Shown in pieces: positions 22,245-31,687 of a DNA stretch of 64,000 bases (position 1 is the first letter of the stretch; each line of letters starts with the position of its first letter). The translations under genes and the position numbers were made by a program. The DNA lies in contig JALMGJ010000008.1 of the NCBI GenBank assembly GCA_023362775.1, positions 21,826,501 through 21,890,500 on the forward strand, read 5' to 3'. This DNA is from Charina bottae. Lineage: Eukaryota > Chordata > Lepidosauria > Squamata > Charinaidae. The notes under the pieces were generated by a model. It was not told the DNA's origin, searched no databases, and saw nothing but the letters and a program-made list of their open reading frames with translations.

Positions 22245-23440
22245 TACATGATTGATTTTGTGCAATCGACTCAGTATCTGTTCTTAGGGGCCACATACAT
22301 AGACCTTCTCCAGGATGATATGTTCCCAACTGGCCCTTCAGGTCTTCCAATGATGTACCTTTTATCACTGAAATCAAGTCTATCCACCTTGGTGCTGATA
22401 AATGGCATCCCCTTCTTTTCTTTCCTTCCATCTTTCTCAGCATTATAGAATTCTCAACATAAATGTATCCAAAAGAGGATAATTTGACCCTGGTCATTTG
22501 TACCTCAAGTGAGAACTCTGGATTGATTTGTTCTATGATCCATTTATTTTCTTGACTATCCATGTTATTCTCAGGAGTCTTCTCCAGCACACAATATCAA
22601 AAACATCAGTACTCTTTCTCCAATGTGCAGTTTTCATATTCATAGAGTGTCATAGGGAAGCCCATTGCCAGCATTCTGATCTTTATAGGTATAGACACAC
22701 CACAGCATCTGAAAACTGTTCTAAGGCCTTCATTCCCACCCTATTCTACAATATACAGTATTTCTTGATTACTAGTTCCTTTACTGTTGTTAGTCACTTC
22801 TAAAAGGCAGAAACTATCACTTCAATATCTTCATTTTCAGTTCTAAGGATGGTTGCTGTACCTGTTATCATTAGTTTGACCTTCTTTATACTTAATCTTA
22901 GTCCAATTTTTTCAATGTGCTCCCTGTCTTTCATCACAATAGCTTACAGATCCTTTGGATTTTTAGCTATCAGAGTAGTGTCATCAGCATGATGCAGGTT
23001 ATTGATGTTTCTTTCTATAATTTTAAACCCACACTCATTTTCTTCCAGTCTAGATTCCCTCAATATACTATACTGAGCATATAGGTTGAATAAATTAGAA
23101 GGTATATAGCCCCGTCTCACTCCTTTGCCAACCTAGAGCCACTTTATTTCACCATGTTCCATCTGGACTGTGGCTTCCTGTTCTGTGTATATATTTCTCA
23201 TGAGGACACTGAGATTTTCCTGGAATTCCCATTTTCCTAAGGTCATTCCACAGCTTGATATTGTTGACACAATTGAAGGCCTTTTTATAATCAATGAAGA
23301 ACATTTTGACTTTGTTTCGCTTTCTCAATTATCCATTGTGTGTCAACAATAATGTCACTTATTCGTCAAACGTTTTGAAAACCAGCTTGAATATCTGTAC
23401 CTCTCTTTCCATGTAGGGCTCTAATCAGTGTTGGATAATC
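22245..23440 (-). pseudogene. Ancient RTE-type LINE, RT to C-terminus relic
   Basis: On the minus strand, the coding traces run from the reverse-transcriptase palm (NIDKKRPSIVSTI region at 23350-23230 and the LFNLYAQY-like region at 23095-23060) through the C-terminal domain. The last intact stretch is IIEQINPEFSLEVQMTRVKL followed by MLRKMEGKKRRG (22590-22240). The layout matches the BovB copies at 34.5 and 42.6 kb, but many stops and frameshifts mark it as old. Confidence 0.7.
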
Positions 23441-23464
23441 CCAATCTATGAAAATGGACACTCT

Positions 23465-23930
23465 CAAGGGGAGCCTTAAGTAGAGCACATTACAGTAATC
23501 AAATTCTGACATTACCAGTGCATGGACATGTGACAAGGCTATCTCGGTCTAGAAAAGGTTGAAAATGCCTTAGCTGCCAAATCTGGAAATAGTTGTTTTT
23601 GACCAGGGTAGCCCAAATTTGCATATAGACAGCCAGTCAACCTGAAGCCCAAAATATCACAACAGGACAATTATGTTAACATGGAAATGAGACCCAGCAA
23701 TAAACCAATATGTTTATTTGCCCTCTCATTTATACAAATAGCACCATCACAGGCCCCAACAACTTCACACACAAGATCAGAGACACCTTAACATGTTCTT
23801 CCTCCAATGTGATATGGCCATTTTGGAAAACCCATTACCAGTACACTTGGACAACAGATTGCTGAACTCATGTACATCAAAAGGTTTCAGGTTATCTCAG
23901 AAGGTCTCAACACACATGGTGAGTTTTTAA
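23465..23930 (-). mobile_element. Old CR1/L2-group LINE fragment (part 1)
   Basis: Matches the 32.3-32.6 kb part of the CR1/L2 element in the same orientation, for example GTAGAGCACATTACAGTAATC against TAGAGTGCATTGCCATAGTC and GGCTATCTCGGTCTAGAAAAGG against GGCATCTCGGTCCAGGAAAGG. The copy is strongly decayed. It resumes at about 24368 after the PLE-related insertions. Confidence 0.65.
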
Positions 23931-24059
23931 CACATTATAATTGTTAATTGATAGTACTAGTAATCTGCCTCACATGTAAACTGCATCTGCATAACCATTC
24001 CATTTTCCCCTCCTTTTCTCCCCCTTCACCTCATCCCAATTTTATTCTGACCTCAGTCT

Positions 24060-24165
24060 AGCCACTATGAACATCTGATGAAGTGAGCTGCATCTCACAA
24101 AGGATTATGTTTTTCAGTAAAATTTGTTAGTTGGAAAAGGTGCTACCAGGCTCCTAATTCTTGGC
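24060..24165 (+). mobile_element. Old hammerhead-like vertebrate repeat fragment
   Basis: Carries CATCTGATGAAGTGAGCTGC, then ATCTCAC, then AAAATTTGTTAGTTGGAAAA and GGTGCTACCAGGCTCCTAAT. This is the decayed form of a repeat widespread in amniotes (CTGATGAAGTGAGCTG ... TTTGTTAGTCTCTAAGGTGC). It again has a CTGATGA box, one extra A and a stem GTGAGC/CTCAC, with the second box degenerate here (CAAAGG). I believe it is PLE-related, but this rests on memory. Confidence 0.5.
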
Positions 24166-24238
24166 TGCAGAGAGAGTGAAACCCCAACCATAGCAGATAA
24201 ACTGTCCAACTCTCAGGCTTGAAAACACTTACTTGCAG

Positions 24239-24357
24239 ACTGAAGAAGCTCCTTGGATAAGGAGTGAAACGTTTCTACTGAGAAAATAGAAATCCAGTTG
24301 ACATGATTCAAGCCACAGACTGTTCCACCTGGATGACTGAGAACCTTCATCGACATA
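24239..24357 (+). mobile_element. 119-bp PLE insertion with 10-bp TSD
   Basis: Flanked by the perfect TSD TTACTTGCAG (24229-24238 and 24358-24367). It contains only the 3' part of the PLE terminal repeat: CTGAAGA, hairpin CTCCTT/AAGGAG, GAAACGTTT, CCAGTTGACATGATTCAAG, and the tail CACCTGGATGACTGAGAACC ending in CATCGACATA. The 5' end falls one base before the CTGAAGA box. Confidence 0.85.
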
Positions 24358-24367
24358 TTACTTGCAG

Positions 24368-24540
24368 GATCTTAGTCTTACCAGGATCCAGTTTCAACCT
24401 ATTTTACTCCATCCTGCCCAGGAGTGCATCCAGACACCAGTCTCAGTTGTGCATAGTTGCTGCTGACTCTTGCATAACAGAGAACTGCCTCCTTCATTTT
24501 AGCCAGAGGGCACAAACTATTTTGCTGACCCCTTGATATT
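24368..24540 (-). mobile_element. Old CR1/L2-group LINE fragment (part 2)
   Basis: AGTCTTACCAGGATCCAGTT matches CGTCTTACCAGGGTTCAGC at 32625 of the larger copy, followed by CAGGAGTGCATCCAGACACC. It is the continuation of 23465-23930 once the PLE-related insertions are removed. Confidence 0.6.
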
Positions 24541-24794
24541 ACATAGAAATGCATTAGAATTTAGCATGATTCAGCCAAATACTAAAATTAATTGAAAATT
24601 GTATAATGATTATCAGTCCATATAGCTCAAACTGCAATTGTACTAATATCTTTTCATAGTACTTTGTTTTTATTGCATTAAGTTAATGAATCAGGAGCAA
24701 TATAATTGCTGTATCATTTACTTCATGAAAAATCAAGATAAATGACCTTGAAAGAATCCACTTTGCAAAATTAAAAATAGTAGACTTGACTAAG

Positions 24795-25194
24795 TAGGCT
24801 GACCATATGTCCCGTTTTGAACGGGACAGTCCCGTTATCTCAATTTTGTCCCATTTTTTAAACCCGGCAGGAATGGCATGGAAGGAGGATCCAAGCCGGA
24901 GCTGCCGATTGGAGGCAGCCCGGAAAAGGAAGCCCTCCTGCCTATCAGTGCACGGCAAAGGAGGGCGTAGAGGCGGGCGATTGGCCAGGCAGGAGCCAAT
25001 CACGTGGACCAGGGGGCGGGGTTTGCAGGTGGGAGCCAATTGCGTGGACCGGGGTTTGCAGGCGGGAGCCAATCGCACAGACCGGGGGGCAGGGACCCCT
25101 GTCTTTTTCATGAATATGGAATATTACATAAGACCCCGTCCCGTTTTGCCATCCCAATGTCCCGTTTTTGTCTCAAGGAAATATGGTCAGCCTA
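24795..25194. mobile_element. hAT-like non-autonomous element with internal minisatellite
   Basis: A perfect 14-bp terminal inverted repeat TAGGCTGACCATAT (left) / ATATGGTCAGCCTA (right) and an 8-bp TSD TGACTAAG (24787-24794 and 25195-25202). The subterminal regions are rich in TCCCGTTTTG and GTCCCGTTTTTG blocks. The interior has three imperfect ~33-39 bp units starting GGAGCCAAT at 24992, 25032 and 25065. The 8-bp duplication points to hAT, although the ends are TA rather than the usual CA. Open frames across it are chance. Confidence 0.8.
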
Positions 25195-25202
25195 TGACTA
25201 AG

Positions 25203-28185
25203 GGATATTGAAAGAATCGAAGTGTAGGGTTTAAGACACTAGAAAGCATAGCTGTCTATCAGAGGATTTTAACAAACCATGATGGCATACTGATAATTTC
25301 CTCAATTCATCACCTTTCTCTCCTGAACAGATTATTCTATCCCTTTTCAGTATACAATCATAAGGATCTTTATATTGTTGAGTACATGGCATCACTGTTC
25401 TTTCCTTTCTTATTTGAACTGCAAAATTACATTGATTCATTATATGATTAATACACAATATTAAACACAACAGTCAATTGACATATTGTTGGGTCCTTTT
25501 CTGTGTGCCACGTCTTTCAAATATGTAAAATGAAGCTATAGGAAATTTTTAATGTAGTACTTTAATACATAATTAGACACACTCTAAAATGCAGGAGGCA
25601 GTCATAAACGTTTATATGTTCACTATTTCTGTCCAAAAATTAAATCTAGAATCAAAAATGTATTTTGAGGGTGTATTTTGGAAAGATAAAATTAGTACAA
25701 GTATATATTCAAATCCCTGAGTACTGGTTGTAAACAATACAGTTGAATATTTACTTGCCAATAGGGTTCAGTCAGGATTAGTTTGTGGACATGATGAATT
25801 GAGGGATTGGACGTCATTCAGTCTGAAAGCAGTTATTTATATAGGCAAAATTCTGTGTTATCCTAAGTTATATCCTTATCATATTAGATAATTATTTAGA
25901 AATTTAGAAGTGATATTGGGAAAATATCATATGATGAAATATTACATTGACATATGAAATAAGGAAGGGGGAGATGTTAGTGTAACTCATGACACTGCAT
26001 GGGTCATATGACCTGAGAATGATAGTACATAAAAAAAAGATATACCCTACTTTGTTCAGCTCAGAGGATTTAGTAGTTCCCTATTGTTTCAATCTATTGT
26101 CCACATAATGTAAAATATTAATGTTTCAACCTATTGTCCACATAATCTAAGATATTAATGTAAAGATCTTGACCCCAACCATATTTCTTAACCTGCATCA
26201 TCATTAAGTCTTTTTTGTCTAAGCTCAATACTAACCTAATTAAACAGAAGTTATGCTGTATATGCATAGCAGCTACATTATGCATACCTGGAAATATTAA
26301 GCTTCATCCTTATTCTTCTAACTCATATATGTTCATACCATTAATCTTTCAAAGACAAAAAAAAAGAGAAGGACTTGATCACAGATGATTGTTTACATGC
26401 ATGTGCCTTACTTAGCAGGGCCCTCCTCCTCCTCCTCCTCCTCCTCCTCCTCCTCCTCCTCCTCCTCCTCTCCCCCCCCCCCTCTTTCCTCTGCCTAATC
26501 CTTTGACATCTACTGTTGTATTCAGGAACTTTGACCCAAAGTAAAAGAAGTTCAGCAATATCATTTTAACCAAAAATAGCCCTAAAAGCTATAATTTAAC
26601 ATGAATTGATAGAAGAATGGATTGTAAGTAAGCTTCTCTTCAATACTGCTCTTTAATTTTGTGGCTGTTTCATTAATTTGATTTTATAGTTGCTTTTAAT
26701 TTATTTTAAATTATTTTATCTTTTTGTGTGTATGTGTATACCAGTGGGGAAATTTTGGCCAAATAGAGACTTTAATATAATTTAAATAAATTTTCAATAC
26801 AAAGAAACTGTTAGTGTCCTCATTTAGAGGAAAAAGAGATCAATTCCTGCATTTTTTAATATTTATTATTAAATCTCAATAAATATAATTCAGTTAACTG
26901 GGCCTTGCAATGAATCAAATGCATTTCTCAAAGCCTGCTCTCTCATAGGTCTTTAAATTAAAAAGGGGAAATGATATATTTCTCAACTGTTTTAGGTGAT
27001 TAGCTTCCATAATATACCATTTTCTGTATGATGTGATTTCATCAGAAATCTTCACACCTAATATAGTCTAAATACTTTAAAGTTTCTGAAGAAGGTTAAA
27101 GAGATTCATTGATGACTTATCATATAGTGCTCAAGAGTGATCGAAAACCAAGTCCCCTGGCTTTTGAGCATCACACAATGGTTTAACTAAAACCAATTCT
27201 ATTTCTTTAAGTGACATGGAACAATTGTATGATTTGGACTTCTGATATGAAATAAATCCAATCAAACAACCAGCTTCTTGAAAGCACTGTAGCAGTATAA
27301 AAATGAATATACAAAGTGAGATCTTATAGGGGAACCAAAAAAATTCCAGTCTTTTACCTTCTTTTTATTCACCAGAAGCTGTTTCCAGTATCTGTAGATA
27401 CAGTATAGTAACTGAAATACATGAAGAACTTATGAAATGGTTAAAATGCTAGAATTACACAAAGCTTCAAAGTAGTGTGTTGCTTTGATGAAGGTTCATT
27501 TAGAATAGCCCTTCAAAGCTGCTTCTTGAAGCAATACAGCAACTCTCCAAATAAAAAAGGATCCAGATCATTTTAGTTTGTGTTGCTCCAGTCCTCTTAC
27601 CCAGCAGTTCTAGTAACCAGAACAGACTTATTAACACAAAAGCCTTTGATGAAGAGAATCTTGTTATCTCTTCACCTCTGAGAACTACATTGCCTCTGTG
27701 ACATGAAACAACTCAAAAGAGTAAAGGGCAGCCATCTTGATAGGCCTATAGAACGTTCAAATATATTGTAAAACAGATTATTAAAATCATTTTTGGACTA
27801 TAAACCTGGGATAAAGCAAAGCATATAAAATTGGAAAAGGAACTGATTCTTTGTTATCTTGGCAATAAAAAGTGAAATTATTATGATGTGGGAAGAGGTT
27901 AAGAAAAGGGGTAAAGTCTAGGACAAACTTATCAAACTTAGTCGTCAGCTGTCTAGGTGTGGCAGATGCTATGAGTGAAAACAGAAAGCATCCCGTTTCT
28001 CCTTATGATGACGTGATAATGATGTGAACATGAATGCATGACAATAGACAGATCACGTAAGATAACATAATATTATTATGTTATTATAATGAACGCAATG
28101 AATCATAAACTGATGCTGGTCACTTAAATATAGAAAGAAAATACAACCTGTACCTGTCACCAGATTGGACTCCCCAAAACAGGAT
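25203..28185. other. No gene seen; small tandem repeats
   Basis: Contains a 37-bp tandem duplication (26087-26123 and 26124-26160, sharing CTATTGTCCACATAAT) and a (TCC)n/C-rich tract at about 26422-26482. The rest is unique-looking AT-rich sequence without a recognised element. Confidence 0.5.
26422..26482. repeat. (CCT)n microsatellite followed by C10
   Basis: About 16 CCT units ending in a poly-C run. Confidence 0.95.
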
Positions 28186-28290
28186 GTTTATTTATTTTTT
28201 ATTTATTTATTGTTCAATTTATATCACCGCCCATCTCCCCCCACAAGGGGACTCTGGGCGGTTTACCAGGATCTGAAAAATACAAGGAAT
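28186..28290 (-). mobile_element. CR1/L2-group LINE, 3' tail only
   Basis: (TTTA)n followed by CACCGCCCATCTCCCCCCAC and CTCTGGGCGGTTTACC, the reverse complement of the GGGAGATGGGCGG tail. It is strongly 5' truncated. Confidence 0.8.
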
Positions 28291-29290
28291 GTAATAGTGA
28301 TACAAATACTCATGAAACTCCCCTTTGGCAGACTTGTGTTCCCTAGTTTTGTGTAAAATATTCTGTGATGAACTTTAATTTATTCTAATTATTTATAAAT
28401 CTGAATTAGTACTTACTAGTCATTTCAGACGTTCACAAAATCTTTCATATGCAGGCTTTTCAGAAACTAATTACATATTAGATATAAGAATACAAATGAT
28501 GGCTTTCCAAAGTGATTTTTTTAATATAAAAAATTTGGAAGATACAAATTCTGTACTGAACAGTGAGTTGAAATAGATGAATTCTAAGTCCCTTTCAACT
28601 TCACGATTAATATATAGGTTAATACATAGAATGCCAACCTAGAAACAACACTTTAATTATCTCTATTTTCATTATTTTGAAATCAATACTTTTAATTATA
28701 ATTGAATTTTATATAGCTGCTATAAAATAATTCTATTATGGTTGAAAATTCTGATCTTGCTGTTTACCTGACTTTCATGCTTCTGCACTGACCAAGCTAC
28801 CCAGATGTGTGTATTGTGGTTCAGTAGCAGCTCTACTATAAATGCAGTGTGAAATAAAAAATAAATAACAAAAGATTGTTGCCTATACAAAAATGCAGCC
28901 TGTAGAATTACTGTTCAATTTTCTCCTCCTCCTCCTCGTTTGAATATAAACAAACAAGAACAAAATCATGGAGGCATTTATTAATGAAACTTGAAGCCTT
29001 TAACCTGACTGGATCATGTCCTGCTTAGGAAAGAAACTATGGTTTTTGTTCACTTTTGCGATTTAAAAAGACATTAATCCATTTTCTAAATAGTGCCCTG
29101 ATGATACACTCTAGCTTTGTTGCATGATGGTATCTGAATGGTATCATACATTCCTCATCTACAATAGAACTCATCACTCAGATTAATCTGGTGTAAATAG
29201 TACGCTATGTTCAAAGGTTGAGTTTTAAAGTCATTTAGTGTAGGTCCTGCTGTCCCTGGAAGATTGTCTGTGAGCTAGATGCTTATAACT
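28291..29290. other. No gene seen; possible very old CR1 end
   Basis: At 28560-28650 the sequence GAATTCTAAGTCCCTTTCAACTT followed by ACATAGAATG resembles the 3' end of ancient CR1 elements, but it is too decayed to be sure. No exon is seen. Confidence 0.35.
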
Positions 29291-29536
29291 GGCTATGCTA
29301 TAGATATCTACAGCTCAATAGATGACAACTTCTGCCTGATCTTTTCTGGACTCAGAAGCTAAGCAGGCTTGGAGATCACTAGGAAATTCAAAGGATCTAG
29401 GCTAGGCTAGGAAACTAAACAAGAAATAGAATCCTAGAAGAATGCAGTGGCAAACCAGTTTTTGCCAAGAAAACTGCATGGTTGTGTCCACATAGCCACC
29501 AGGAGCCAAGCTCAGTCCAAGAGAGTCTACCTTTTA
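29291..29536 (+). mobile_element. 5S rRNA-derived SINE
   Basis: The head carries a 5S-rRNA-like block, GCCTGATCTTTTCTGGACTC then AGAAGCTAAGCAGG (internal promoter region of 5S rRNA). The body continues with AGTGGCAAACCAG, TTGCCAAGAAAACTGCATGG, TGTGTCCACATAGCCACCAG and GAGCCAAGCTCAGTCCAAGAG. This order is known from reptile 5S SINEs. It is not a functional 5S gene because only the internal control region is kept. An older copy lies at 31385. Confidence 0.8.
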
Positions 29537-29625
29537 ATTGATATCTGCATAGATACAGAATTATGTAAGGGATTCTTTATATGGGGCAATACCAGGTTCA
29601 AATCTGACTTCAGCTATAGAGGTCC

Positions 29626-30060
29626 AGTAGTAATGTATGGCTGTGAGAGTTGGACCATAAGGAAGGCTGAGCGCCGAAGAATTGATGCTTTCGAACGGTG
29701 GTGCTGGAGAAGACTCTTGAGAGTCCCTTGGACTGCAAGGAGGTCAAACCAGTCAATCCTAAAGGAAATCAACCCTGACTGCTCATTGGAAGGACAGATA
29801 CAGAAGCTGAAGCTCAAATACTTTGGCCACCTAATGCGAAGAGAGGACTCACTGGAAAAGACCCTGATGCTGGGAAAGACTGAAGGCAAAAGGAGAAGGG
29901 GACGGCAGAGGATGAGATGGTTAGATAGCATCACCAATGTAATGAACATGAATTTGAGTAAACTCCGAGAGACAGTGGAGGACAGGAAGGCCTAGCGTGC
30001 TATGGTCCATGAGGTCATGAAGAGTCGGACACGACTAAACGACTGAACAACAACAACAAC
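29626..30060 (+). mobile_element. BovB LINE, young 5'-truncated copy
   Basis: 10-bp TSD ATAGAGGTCC (29616-29625 and 30061-30070). The 435 bp match 44993-45420 with only three differences, two of them of CpG-decay type. It encodes the C-terminal end of the BovB protein (ESWTIRKAERRRIDAFERW to near the stop) and ends in the 3' signature GAGTCGGACACGACTAAACG plus (AAC)n. The change CTGG to CTAG makes an early stop. Confidence 0.95.
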
Positions 30061-30070
30061 ATAGAGGTCC

Positions 30071-31384
30071 ATGGAAAGCCTTGTGCAAAACACTCTTACC
30101 TAACCTATTGAATTTTATTAAGGGAAAATACCCTTTAAATAAAGGATGAAATGTAAATTCAACAGTCAATTGGAGAGACAGCTTAACTGATTTTTCTCCA
30201 AAGAATATCTGCTGCCATCTGTTGACTTTTTAGGGTCTTCTAATTTCACATATAAAATAGATTATTGTATGCTAGTCACGCAGTCTGCTCTCATAACGGA
30301 TATTTTCCAATTAGCCATTAGGAATCACAAACCATATGCTTCCCTTGGGTATTTAAGAGGTACAGAAAAGAGATAAAACTCAACTAAGACTAAAATCCAA
30401 GACTGTACTAGATCGAATAAGATGTATATATGTATATATTCAGTGACCTGAGAAATTTTGCATTGTACACTTGAGAATCCCTGTTCCCTGGTTCTACAAG
30501 ACTTCATTTCTTTGTTACCCTTGCATTTATTTGAATCTGTGCTAAAGATTAAACTCCAGCATTTCATTTGTATAATTGCCTTGAGGAGGTGAATATAAAA
30601 TTGAGTAAAAAATAAATAAAAATATGTATGATTTTGAGAAGAGAATGTCACCAGCAAATTTTCTTCACTTACTTTAGGATCTCCATCAGATTTGTGTTTC
30701 AGGTTCATGTCTAATTTTTCCTAGCATGAAAAATGCTGTTGAGTAACTTCAAAAATGTTTTATTTGACACAGTAAAATCAAATAAAAAATGTAAATACTG
30801 GAAGGAGATGTGTACTATGGAAGTATGAAATTGGTGGAAATCTAACAATGTTGCCCTTGTGAAATGTTAAAATTCAACTTTGGAAGAATATGAGTTATAA
30901 AAATATGTCTATGTTCTTCAAGCATGGATCAGTAACATGAATGCATTCCTCCCAAATTTTCAGGAGGGGAATACTTTGTCCATATCATATAACACATTGT
31001 GTGTGCACAGTTGTTCCCAATGAATGTTTATTAAATGGCAATATTTGCAAACTTGGCAAAAACTCTTGGCATTCTATATATACAATAGCAGTAATGACAA
31101 AAAATTTTCTTCATATAAAGTCCACTAAAATTCAACTGCCATTATTTTATTCACTGTAAAGATTTTCATTTCCTTCTTTGTAAGGATACAAAGGATAAAT
31201 GAAAAATGAAATATTTTATGCTTTTCAAATAGGAGAAGAAAATATCTCCAAGCCCATTCCACTAGCTAACTATTACATATGGAAAATTAGAATCAATTCA
31301 TGATGGGGATCAATATAGAATGAATTCATTTTAAGTGGTTAAATAATGATGAGATCAATAAACAAATACCAGGCATTATGAGCT
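30071..31384. other. No gene seen
   Basis: AT-rich unique-looking sequence. No element or exon was recognised. Confidence 0.45.
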
Positions 31385-31628
31385 CTAATATGTAACATAG
31401 TGCTTCAACTAGTATTTTTGCCTTGTCTTGAAAGTTAAGCAAGATTAATATTTGAATAAGTGACTACAGGTAATTCCTAGGTTGTAGGTTACAGTATACA
31501 GGGAATAAAAGAACAAAAGATGGTTGCAAACGACTAACATACCACTCCAAGAAAACTATATAGATATGCTGTCCTGGAAGTCAACAGAAGTCAAAGTCAA
31601 CTTGAAAGCGACTTTTCATTTACAGGTG
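31385..31628 (+). mobile_element. Old 5S rRNA-derived SINE
   Basis: Decayed version of the copy at 29291: GTCTTGAAAGTTAAGCAAG (5S-like), GATGGTTGCAAACGACT, CCAAGAAAACTATATAGATA, GGAAGTCAACAGAAGTCAAAG and CAACTTGAAAGCGACTTTTC. Confidence 0.65.
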
Positions 31629-31687
31629 GTAAAATATGAAATTACTTGGAAGGAAATTGGAATGGTTGTTATAGAGTAAGCAATATT

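Noticed and set aside
24807..25211. 134-codon frame and others over the 24.8-kb element
   Set aside because: They consist of translations of the TIR-flanked hAT-like element and its minisatellite, with no domain.
29335..29375. 5S rRNA gene candidate
   Set aside because: Only the internal control region is present and it is followed by a SINE body.
29447..29995. Open frame of 182 codons
   Set aside because: It starts in the 5S SINE and runs across the target duplication into the BovB copy. It is a chance fusion, not a gene.
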